Assembly: GCA_015487255.1 (NCBI GenBank)
Contig: WFQA01000287.1
Location: forward strand, 1 to 5,679
Source of the DNA: Paracoccaceae bacterium
GTDB taxonomy: Bacteria > Pseudomonadota > Alphaproteobacteria > Rhodobacterales > Rhodobacteraceae
DNA length: 5,679 nucleotides
Reading direction: 5' to 3'
Position numbers and translations under genes: made by a program. Position 1 is the first letter of the stretch; every line of letters begins with the position of its first letter. Positions 1 to 5,679 of the stretch are shown piece by piece. The notes under the pieces are model-generated. The model saw only the letters and a program-made list of their open reading frames with translations. It was not told the origin of the DNA and did not search any database.

Positions 1-1
1 C

Positions 2-1390
2 GGCGACTTCATGAAGCGCCCCGGCATGGTCTCGCTTCTGGCATTTCTCGACGCCCATCCCGACGAGCGTTTTGTCGTGATTTTCGACGATCTCAAACGC
101 TATGCCCGTGATGTGGAGTTCCACATCAAGCTGCGCCGCGAAATGGTTGCCCGGGGGGCGATCCGCGAATGCCTGAACTTCAGTTTCGACGATTCGCCGG
201 AAGGGAAATTTGCCGAGACCATCATGGCCGCCCAGGGCCAGTTGGAGCGCGAGCAGAACGGGCGACAGGTTGCCCAGAAGATGGCTGCGCGCATGCATTC
301 GGGCTATTGGGTACACACCGCACCGGTGGGGTACAAATACCAAACCGTCCGGGGGCGCGGAAAGATACTCTTTCCCGACGAGCCGCTGGCGAGTGTCATC
401 CGCGATGCGTTTGAGGGCTATGCCATGGGCCGGTTTGAAACCCAGGCAGAAGTGCTGCGCTTTCTGGATACCTGCCCCGACTTTCCGCGCAACAAAAGGG
501 GCGAAATCCCCCGCCAGCGTGTGAAGGACATTCTCACCAACCCGCTCTATACTGGCCATATCTGTTCGGGAAACTACGGCATCAGCTGGCTCAAGGGCCA
601 CCACGAAGCGCTGATCTCGCTCACTACCTACGAGAAGGTGCAGGAGCGCCTGAAAGGCATTGCCAAGGCACCGGTGTGCAAGAATATAGGCAACGATTTT
701 GCCCTGCGCGGCTTTGTCTGCTGCGCCGGTTGCGGCGTGCCGCTGCGTTCTTCCTGGTCGACCGGAAAGACCAGGCGCTATGCGTATTATCTCTGCCAGA
801 CCAAAAGCTGCGCCAGCTACGGCAAGTCCATTGCCCGTGACAAGATCGAGGGTGAAATCGGCGCTCTGATCAAATCGCTACAGCCGACAAAACAGCTCCT
901 GACCCTCGCCAAAGCCATGTTCCGGCATGCCTGGGACGGACGCCGCGCCCAGGCGCAAGACGCGATCCTCTCAGGCCAGCGCCAACTCAAAGATATTGAA
1001 AAACAAGTGGAAACCCTGCTGACACGTATCGTGGAATCAACCAACACGACCGTGATCAAGGCCTATGAGGCCAAGATTGGCAGTCTGGAGAAGTCCAAGC
1101 GCATCCTGGCGGAACAACTGGCAAATCAGGCCGAGCCGAAGGGAAGCTTCGACGAAAAACTAGTACCCGTCCTCACGTTCCTCGCAAACCCTTGGAAACT
1201 CTGGGAAACAGGCCATACCACCCTGCGTCGCATGGTGCTCAAACCGGCCTTCGCAGAGCGCATTCATTATGACCGGAAAGAGGGTGCTAGAACCCCACAA
1301 ATATCCTTACCATTCAAGGCATTAGGGGGTGTCACAGACAGCAATGTCTGTTTTGGTGCGGGCGGTGGGACTCGAACCCACACGGCCTAG
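2..1390 (+). CDS. Large serine recombinase (site-specific DNA integrase), 5'-partial
   Basis: This enzyme would cut and rejoin DNA at attachment sites to integrate or excise a mobile element. The frame is open from base 2 (Gly-Asp-Phe before the first Met at 11), so that Met is internal. Roughly 50-60 N-terminal residues, including the catalytic serine, lie outside the window. Counting from the Met at 11, the rest of the resolvase catalytic domain spans about 1-95, with the RPG motif (3-5), the basic FDDLKRYARD stretch (25-34) and the helix QLEREQNGRQV (76-87). A 'Recombinase' DNA-binding domain follows at about 100-215 (NPLYTGHI at 177-184). A zinc ribbon has C238/C241 and C262/C267, and a likely coiled coil spans 310-375. 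The ending EGARTPQISLPFKALG (424-439) is typical of the family. The last ~20 residues are encoded by a hairpin and antisense tRNA sequence and are probably not native. The family call is firm; the type of mobile element is unknown. Confidence 0.9.
   Translation, partial: GDFMKRPGMVSLLAFLDAHPDERFVVIFDDLKRYARDVEFHIKLRREMVARGAIRECLNFSFDDSPEGKFAETIMAAQGQLEREQNGRQVAQKMAARMHSGYWVHTAPVGYKYQTVRGRGKILFPDEPLASVIRDAFEGYAMGRFETQAEVLRFLDTCPDFPRNKRGEIPRQRVKDILTNPLYTGHICSGNYGISWLKGHHEALISLTTYEKVQERLKGIAKAPVCKNIGNDFALRGFVCCAGCGVPLRSSWSTGKTRRYAYYLCQTKSCASYGKSIARDKIEGEIGALIKSLQPTKQLLTLAKAMFRHAWDGRRAQAQDAILSGQRQLKDIEKQVETLLTRIVESTNTTVIKAYEAKIGSLEKSKRILAEQLANQAEPKGSFDEKLVPVLTFLANPWKLWETGHTTLRRMVLKPAFAERIHYDRKEGARTPQISLPFKALGGVTDSNVCFGAGGGTRTHTA
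1334..1354 (+). terminator. Candidate intrinsic terminator of the recombinase gene
   Basis: A perfect 7-bp stem, ACAGACA (1334-1340) and TGTCTGT (1345-1351), encloses a GCAA tetraloop, and TTT follows at 1352-1354. In the + strand RNA the loop is of the stable GNRA type and the T run follows the stem, so it fits termination of rightward transcription from the recombinase. On the - strand the hairpin lies just after the tRNA CCA but has no T run behind it. The stem is only moderately GC-rich and the U tract is short, so it may be weak. It lies inside the open reading frame, which supports the view that the last codons of that frame are not functional. Confidence 0.5.
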
Positions 1391-1438
1391 GGCCCAGAGA
1401 TTTTAAGTCTCTTATGTCTACCATTCCATCACGCCCGC
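1354..1438 (-). tRNA. tRNA-Leu (anticodon UAA)
   Basis: The 85-nt gene folds as a class II tRNA. The acceptor stem is GCGGGCG (from 1438 downward) paired with CGCCCGC, followed by discriminator A and an encoded CCA (1354-1356). The D arm has a 3-bp stem with GG in the loop. The anticodon arm is AGAGA-CTTAAAA-TCTCT (1396-1412), with anticodon TAA at 1403-1405. A 14-nt variable arm contains a GGCC/GGCC stem, and the T arm is GTGGG-TTCGAGT-CCCAC. All stems pair perfectly, so the gene looks functional. UAA reads the leucine codon UUA and, by wobble, UUG. Its 3' end faces a serine recombinase, and its 5' end lies 44 bp downstream of the transporter permease gene. Confidence 0.97.
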
Positions 1439-1449
1439 AGCGTGGTGGC

Positions 1450-1477
1450 AAAATAGCTTTATTACAGGTGATGTAAA
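1450..1477 (-). promoter_or_regulatory. Candidate sigma70-type promoter of tRNA-Leu
   Basis: On the - strand a -35-like TTTACA (1472-1477, five of six matches to TTGACA) is followed after 16 bp by a -10-like TATTTT (1450-1455, four of six matches to TATAAT). The tRNA 5' end at 1438 lies 11 bp past the -10 box, close enough for a short leader. Position and orientation fit independent transcription of the tRNA. The -10 match is only moderate, and read-through from the upstream transporter operon is also possible because no clear terminator separates them. Confidence 0.45.
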
Positions 1478-1482
1478 GCGCT

Positions 1483-3486
1483 TTAGGCCCCTTGCCGCCA
1501 TGCATTTGAACGCGCCAACAACCCCTTGGAAGCCAGCGCATGAATGATGCGCGCCGCGGCGTTGGTGTAAAATATCATCATGCCCATGGCGGCGGCCGGG
1601 GCGATGTCTCCGGCGTCGTTCATATTGAGCACCGCAATCGAGGCCAGCGCGGTATCGGTTGAGTAAAGAAACACCACAGCAGAGACGGTCGTCATCGCGT
1701 TGACAAACAGATAAATAGAGATGTTGAGGATCGCCGGCAGTGAAACCGGAATGGTAACCCGCCAAAACAGCTTGTAAAACGGCTGTTTGAGCGACTGGGA
1801 AACGCTTTCAAACTCGTTATCCATTTGTTTCAGCGCCGTAACCGCCGTCAGGTGGCTGACGGTATAAAAATGGGTGACGGTGGAAACCACGAGGATAATC
1901 ATCGTGCCGTAGATGAAATTAAACGGGTTATCCGGGTTGTTGAAAAAGAAGATATAGGCAATCCCCAGCACCATGCCGGGGATGGCCATCGGAAGCATGG
2001 CAAGCCCCTGAAACAGCGACCTGCCCTTTTCAAACCCGTTGGTTTTCTCCACCATATAGGCGCCCAAAAACACCACCACCGTGCCGATGATCGCGGTGGA
2101 AATCGCCAATATAAGCGAGTTGACATAGGCGCTCCAGCCCCCGCCATCCATGCGGGAAAAATCGTAATTATCCAAAGTAAGCGACAGGTTATAGGGCCAT
2201 TGCTTGATCAGCGCCGCAAATTGGCTCACCGCGATGATTCCGGCGATGAAAACCGAGACCAAACCGGCATAGGCAAAGAAAAACCAATCCACCAAAGGGT
2301 TGGGTTGGGGGGCGTAAACCACCGAGCGGGCGGTTAGCAGCGCCACCTGTTTTTTCTGCATCCGCCGATCGATGGCAAAGGCAAGCAGCGCCGGCACCAG
2401 CAGCACCATTGACACCACCGCCCCCATTTCAAAATTCTGCTGGCCAATCACCTGCTTGAAAATATCCACCGCCAGCACGTTGTAATTTCCGCCGATCACC
2501 TTGGGCAGGCCAAAATCGGTGATCACCAGATTAAACACCACAAAAGCCGCCGAAAAAAGCCCGTAGCGCGCGCCGGGGATGGTCACGGTCCAAAATGTTT
2601 TCCAGCGGCTAGCCTTGAGCGAAACCGAGGCCTCGAAAAGCCGCGCATCAGAGATGGAAAGCGCAGTCGAGATGATGATCATCGCATGGGGAAAGGTGAA
2701 AAACACAGAGCCGATGACAATGCCGATCGGCCCGTTGATATCATAGCCGAACATCAGCCCCTTCAGCAGCCCCTGGCGCGAGGAAAACAGATACATCAAG
2801 GCAATGCCGGGCAAGAGCGATGGCACCAGAATCGGCATCATCGCCACCATGCGAAACACCCCTTTATAGCGCATTTTGCTGCGCGCCAGCCCATAGGCAA
2901 ACCAAAACGCCAGCGCAACCGTGATCACCGTGGTGATCGCGGCAACCACCAGCGAGTTTTGCACCGATTGAAACAGCGCCGGGGTGGAGAAATAGGTGGT
3001 GAAATTGCTGATCCCGCGCTCGGAAACGGGCCTGAGCACAACCCGGCGAAAGGTATTGCTGTCCAGCTCTATCCACTCCGGCCCGGCTTTGCGCTCCGAG
3101 CCAACCAGATAAACAGCCTCTTCCGAGACCCCGCGAAACCGATACATAACCGGGCTGCGAAAGCTGAAATCGGGAAACAGCCTGGTAATGGCAAGGCGGC
3201 CATTTGAGTTGGTCGAGAGCTTTTCAAAAACCGGTGGTGATTGCCGGTCATTTAGCTGCGCCAGGTTTTGCACCGGGCCAAAATTGCCACTCTCGTCGCT
3301 GACCTGCACCTCGTATTGGGTCAGCTCAAACTGGTAGGTGCTAAACGCCTTGGAAAGCATCGCCCAAAGCGGCAGCGCCAGTGTGACAATCAAGTAAAGC
3401 CCGATCACCAGCATAAAGCTGCGCTGCGCCCAGTCATCGCGCCCCAGCTTGGGCTTGACCTTCGGCCCCATCTCAGCCGTGCTCAT
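1483..3486 (-). CDS. phnU2: Fused two-module ABC permease, putative 2-aminoethylphosphonate transporter (PhnU2/AepW-like)
   Basis: This inner-membrane channel subunit has 667 residues, and two permease modules are joined in one chain, so one copy can replace the usual permease dimer. About twelve hydrophobic segments are visible: six in the N-terminal module (near 24-46, 174-200, 210-234, 252-275, 310-330, 352-372) and six in the C-terminal module (near 402-424, 456-476, 490-513, 526-546, 584-605, 630-650). Each module has an EAA-type loop that would contact the ATPase: 285-304, starting EASVSLKAS, and 560-580, ending FWRVTIP. The stretch MMPILVPSLLPGIAL (216-230) is typical of this family. 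A periplasmic segment of about 120 residues between the first two helices is unusually large. The start codon abuts the ATPase stop (TAAATG) and no clear ribosome site precedes it, so translation is probably coupled. Fused permeases also occur in ferric-iron importers; the phosphonate call rests mainly on the binding protein. Confidence 0.85.
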   Translation of the reverse strand: MSTAEMGPKVKPKLGRDDWAQRSFMLVIGLYLIVTLALPLWAMLSKAFSTYQFELTQYEVQVSDESGNFGPVQNLAQLNDRQSPPVFEKLSTNSNGRLAITRLFPDFSFRSPVMYRFRGVSEEAVYLVGSERKAGPEWIELDSNTFRRVVLRPVSERGISNFTTYFSTPALFQSVQNSLVVAAITTVITVALAFWFAYGLARSKMRYKGVFRMVAMMPILVPSLLPGIALMYLFSSRQGLLKGLMFGYDINGPIGIVIGSVFFTFPHAMIIISTALSISDARLFEASVSLKASRWKTFWTVTIPGARYGLFSAAFVVFNLVITDFGLPKVIGGNYNVLAVDIFKQVIGQQNFEMGAVVSMVLLVPALLAFAIDRRMQKKQVALLTARSVVYAPQPNPLVDWFFFAYAGLVSVFIAGIIAVSQFAALIKQWPYNLSLTLDNYDFSRMDGGGWSAYVNSLILAISTAIIGTVVVFLGAYMVEKTNGFEKGRSLFQGLAMLPMAIPGMVLGIAYIFFFNNPDNPFNFIYGTMIILVVSTVTHFYTVSHLTAVTALKQMDNEFESVSQSLKQPFYKLFWRVTIPVSLPAILNISIYLFVNAMTTVSAVVFLYSTDTALASIAVLNMNDAGDIAPAAAMGMMIFYTNAAARIIHALASKGLLARSNAWRQGA

Positions 3487-4560
3487 TTAATTGGCCCCGG
3501 GAAAGGTTTTGAGCCGCGCGGCGGGCAGTTCCACATGCAAATCCGCCCCCGTCTCCAGCCCGAGCCGGCGCGCCGCGTTGATCGAAAAATCGGCTGAAAT
3601 CACCACATCCCCCATATCCGGGTTGGTCAGATCGGCCCGGTAAAACGAGCCGAGAAACTCCATTGATTTAATGCCGACCGGCAGGGTGTTTTCACCCGGC
3701 CCGGCAACCGGCAATACATCTTCCGGGCGAATGGTGGCAGTCACCTTGCCTGATAATCCATTGTTTTCAATGCGCAACTCCGTGTTGCCAATCCTCACCC
3801 TGTTACCTTCGGCCATGGCTGGCATCTGGTTCATCGCGCCAATGAAATCCGCCACAAACAGGCTCTCCGGGTCGCGATAAATCTCCAATGGGGTGCCGAC
3901 CTGCTCAATCGTGCCGTGGTTCATCACCACAATCCGGTCGGCCATCGAGAGCGCTTCTTCCTGATCATGGGTTACCATCACCGTGGTAATGCCGAGCTTT
4001 CGTTGCAATTCCTTCACCTCGTGGCGCAGAAATATCCGCACCTTGGCATCCAGCGCCGAAAGCGGCTCGTCAAGCAGCAACAGGCCGGGGTTGGTGGCAA
4101 TGGCGCGGGCCAGCGCAATGCGCTGCTGCTGCCCGCCCGAAAGCTGCGCCGGATATTTTTTGCCCTGCTCGGGCAGGCCGACCAGCGCCAAAAGCTCGGC
4201 CACCCGCGATTTGATCTCGGCTTTTGACCGTTTGGCGTTTTCCAGCCCGTAAGCGATATTTTTCTCGATCGTCAGGTTGGGAAACAGCGCGTAGGATTGA
4301 AACACAATGCCAAAATCCCGCTCCGATGGCGGCAGGTTGGAAACATCCCTGCCCGCCTGCTCCACTTTGCCGGCACTTTGCAGATCAAGCCCGGCAATGG
4401 CGCGCAACAGCGTGGTTTTGCCACAGCCCGACGGGCCGAGAAAGCACAGAAACTCGCCCTCGACCACCTCAAGCGAAATCTCCCTCAGGGCGGTGAAATT
4501 GCCAAAGTTTTTCCACAGGTTTTCAATGCGAAGATAGATATTCGGAGCAGAATCGAGCAT
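3487..4560 (-). CDS. phnT2: ABC transporter ATP-binding protein, putative 2-aminoethylphosphonate uptake (PhnT2/AepV-like)
   Basis: This 357-residue cytoplasmic ATPase would power the importer as a homodimer. All nucleotide-binding motifs are intact: Walker A GPSGCGKTT (42-50), Q-loop Q88, signature LSGGQQQR (140-147), Walker B LLLLDEP (160-166), D-loop SALD (168-171) and switch histidine H198. The helix after the Q-loop (SYALFPNLTIEKNIAYGL) and the C-terminal region from about 275 to 352, which looks like a TOBE domain (IRPEDV at 277-282), place it in the spermidine/iron/phosphonate class of importer ATPases. The start is supported by AGGAAACC just upstream (4564-4571). It lies between the binding-protein gene (67-bp gap with a hairpin) and the permease gene (no gap). 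Sequence alone separates PhnT2 poorly from FbpC/PotA relatives; the neighbours decide the call. Confidence 0.85.
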   Translation of the reverse strand: MLDSAPNIYLRIENLWKNFGNFTALREISLEVVEGEFLCFLGPSGCGKTTLLRAIAGLDLQSAGKVEQAGRDVSNLPPSERDFGIVFQSYALFPNLTIEKNIAYGLENAKRSKAEIKSRVAELLALVGLPEQGKKYPAQLSGGQQQRIALARAIATNPGLLLLDEPLSALDAKVRIFLRHEVKELQRKLGITTVMVTHDQEEALSMADRIVVMNHGTIEQVGTPLEIYRDPESLFVADFIGAMNQMPAMAEGNRVRIGNTELRIENNGLSGKVTATIRPEDVLPVAGPGENTLPVGIKSMEFLGSFYRADLTNPDMGDVVISADFSINAARRLGLETGADLHVELPAARLKTFPGAN

Positions 4561-4563
4561 GAT

Positions 4564-4571
4564 GGTTTCCT
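4564..4571 (-). promoter_or_regulatory. Ribosome binding site of the ATPase gene
   Basis: AGGAAACC on the - strand lies just upstream of the ATG at 4560, with the AGGA core about 7 nt from the start codon. It supports that start and shows that the ATPase can be initiated independently, unlike the permease downstream. Confidence 0.6.
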
Positions 4572-4582
4572 GATTACACGGG

Positions 4583-4610
4583 TAAAGGGGCGGCCCGAAC
4601 CGCCCCCTTA
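4583..4610 (-). terminator. Intercistronic GC-rich hairpin between binding-protein and ATPase genes
   Basis: GGGGCGG and CCGCCCC arms (4600-4606 and 4587-4593) enclose a 6-nt TTCGGG loop. The stem extends outward by one G-U and three A-U pairs to 11 bp in the - strand RNA. Only TTT follows on the 3' side, so it could be a leaky attenuator or a 3' stabiliser of the binding-protein message. Such structures are known in ABC importer operons, where the binding protein is needed in excess over the membrane parts. The stem is seen directly; its effect is inferred. Confidence 0.65.
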
Positions 4611-4627
4611 AATTTCATCCAGCCCCC

Positions 4628-5635
4628 TTATTTCGGGTCGGATTTACCATCATAACGGCTGGCCCATTCTTCCAGAATCCGCGCCCGGTTATTGGCGGCG
4701 AACTCAAAATCATTGTCGATCATCGCATCAACCAGACCTTCGGGAAAGAACTCCACCGGCTGGGCAACACCCGGATAAGCCACAACCGCATAACCCTGGT
4801 TATATAGCTCGTTGGCCTTGCGGGTGATCGACCAGTCAACCAGCGCTTGCGCCGCTGCAAGCTCATCGGTGCCCGCCACAATCGCGGTGGCTTCCATATC
4901 CCAGCCTACACCCTCGCTTGGCACGATAATTTCAATCGGCGCGCCAGCGGCCTTTGATTTGGCTCCGCGGAAGGCAAAAGAAATGCCCACGGTGGTTTCA
5001 CCCGCCGCGGCCAGCTTGCAAGGGGCCGAGCCGGAATGGGTGTAGCGCGAAATATTCTGATGCAGCGCGTCCATATATTCCCAGCCGCCATCCTCGCCAA
5101 ATATCTGCAACCAGCTTGAAACATCCAAAAAACCGGTGCCCGAAGAATTGGGGTTGGGCATGATGATCTGGCCTTCATAAACCGGGTCGGTCAGGTCTTG
5201 CCAGCTTGTCGGTGCAGGCACGCCGTTGGCCTCGCCCTCAACGGTGTTATAGCAGATCGCGGCCACCCATGCGTCCATCCCGGTCCAAAATGGCGGGGTG
5301 GAGCTGTCAACAAATTTCGGGTCGAGGTTTTCAACTCCCTCGGGCGCATATGGCTCCAACATGCCCTCGCCCTTCATCAGCAAAAGCGAGGTGGCGGCAA
5401 GGCCCCAGATCACATCCGCTTGCGGATTATCCCGCTCGGCCAACAGTTTGGCAGTGATCACACCGGTCGAATCCCGCACCCAGTTGATGGTGATATCGGG
5501 GTAATCCTCGTTAAAGGCAGCGGCGTAGCGGGCGAGGTCTTCGGCCTCAACGGCGGTATAAACGGTAAGCTCCTGGGCCATACCCTGCGCGGCCACACCA
5601 AGGGCCAGCACAGATGCAAGTGCAATCTTTTTCAT
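4628..5635 (-). CDS. phnS2: Periplasmic substrate-binding protein, putative 2-aminoethylphosphonate transporter (PhnS2/AepX-like)
   Basis: This 335-residue protein would capture the substrate in the periplasm and deliver it to the fused permease. A signal peptide is clear: MKK, a hydrophobic core to about residue 16, and likely cleavage after A20 (GMA|QE). There is no lipobox, so the mature protein is soluble. Stretches I recognise from the PhnS2-type family are STGVITAKLLAERDNPQADV (56-75), NPNSSGTGFLDVSSWLQ (161-177), YTHSGSAPCKLAAAGE (198-213) and the ending ILEEWASRYDGKSDPK (320-335). The fold class is shared with ferric-iron binding proteins, but their adjacent iron-binding tyrosine pair is not seen; SFAFRGAKS (219-227) stands in that region. 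C128 and C206 might form a disulfide. A strong Shine-Dalgarno sequence (GGAGGA, 5640-5645) fixes the start. It is the first visible gene of the operon; the true substrate is predicted, not shown. Confidence 0.87.
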   Translation of the reverse strand: MKKIALASVLALGVAAQGMAQELTVYTAVEAEDLARYAAAFNEDYPDITINWVRDSTGVITAKLLAERDNPQADVIWGLAATSLLLMKGEGMLEPYAPEGVENLDPKFVDSSTPPFWTGMDAWVAAICYNTVEGEANGVPAPTSWQDLTDPVYEGQIIMPNPNSSGTGFLDVSSWLQIFGEDGGWEYMDALHQNISRYTHSGSAPCKLAAAGETTVGISFAFRGAKSKAAGAPIEIIVPSEGVGWDMEATAIVAGTDELAAAQALVDWSITRKANELYNQGYAVVAYPGVAQPVEFFPEGLVDAMIDNDFEFAANNRARILEEWASRYDGKSDPK

Positions 5636-5639
5636 AGTT

Positions 5640-5645
5640 TCCTCC
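5640..5645 (-). promoter_or_regulatory. Strong ribosome binding site of the binding-protein gene
   Basis: GGAGGA on the - strand lies 4 nt before the ATG at 5635. It is the best Shine-Dalgarno match in the window and fits high expression of the binding protein. The remaining bases to 5679 show no convincing promoter, so the operon promoter probably lies outside the window. Confidence 0.75.
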
Positions 5646-5679
5646 GGGTTTGGTCGGGAGTCCGTCGAATCCTGCTCCC

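Noticed and set aside
11..13. ATG at 11 as the true start of the recombinase
   Set aside because: The frame is open to base 2, the codons before it (Gly-Asp-Phe) continue the family sequence, and the catalytic serine region is missing, so the gene starts upstream of the window.
1279..1300. Partial resemblance of GGTGCTAGAACCCCACA to the tRNA T-arm region (ACTCGAACCCACA), a possible attachment-site repeat
   Set aside because: The match is short and needs gaps, and this stretch encodes the conserved EGARTPQ of the recombinase family, so coding constraint explains it better.
1334..1351. Hairpin as terminator of the tRNA-Leu transcript (- strand)
   Set aside because: On the - strand the stem is followed by GACACC rather than a T run, and the loop is not of the stable GNRA type; the + strand reading fits better.
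1825..3207. Long + strand open frames (1825-2337 and 2686-3207) opposite the permease gene
   Set aside because: They are antisense to a clear membrane protein gene. Their translations are rich in His, Arg, Gln and Asn and show no domain, and no ribosome site supports them, as expected for the reverse complement of permease codons.
4628..5635. Ferric-iron (FbpA-type) binding protein
   Set aside because: Fold class and operon layout would fit, but the adjacent tyrosine pair that binds iron is not seen, and several stretches match the PhnS2/AepX type instead.
5656..5679. GGGAG...CTCCC inverted repeat at the right edge as a leader structure or operator
   Set aside because: Only 5 bp pair around a 14-nt loop and the window ends there, so it cannot be judged.

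Overview
The window looks like a piece of an alphaproteobacterial chromosome, plausibly Rhodobacterales-like. This rests on the moderately GC-rich coding style, the type of serine recombinase and the phosphonate-type transporter; no marker here fixes the genus. It has two unrelated halves that meet at a tRNA gene.

Left half (1-1390, + strand): the 5'-truncated end of a large serine recombinase, the kind of enzyme that moves integrative elements. The reading frame is already open at the window edge, and the N-terminal part with the nucleophilic serine lies outside. Its conserved C-terminal region ends around base 1325. The frame has no stop there, so it runs through a terminator-like hairpin (1334-1354) and ends inside the antisense strand of the tRNA gene. 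The last ~20 residues are therefore probably not native protein.

Junction (1354-1438, - strand): a complete tRNA-Leu(UAA) with an encoded CCA end. A plausible sigma70-type promoter lies in the 44 bp between it and the transporter operon. The element carrying the recombinase, if intact, would lie to the left of the tRNA 3' end.

Right half (5635 down to 1483, - strand): a three-gene ABC importer operon in the order periplasmic binding protein, ATPase, fused permease. All three resemble the putative 2-aminoethylphosphonate (2-AEP) uptake families PhnS2, PhnT2 and PhnU2, also described as AepX, AepV and AepW. The binding protein would capture the organophosphonate in the periplasm. The 12-helix permease, two permease modules in one chain, would form the channel, and a dimer of the ATPase would drive transport. 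A GC-rich hairpin sits between the binding-protein and ATPase genes and may set their different expression levels. ATPase and permease genes abut as TAAATG, which suggests translational coupling. No phosphonate-degrading enzyme or regulator is visible; any such gene would lie beyond 5679.

I found no CRISPR array, insertion sequence or convincing new defence or signalling system. The points most worth a second look are the recombinase/tRNA junction, the large extra periplasmic segment in the permease, and the intercistronic hairpin.
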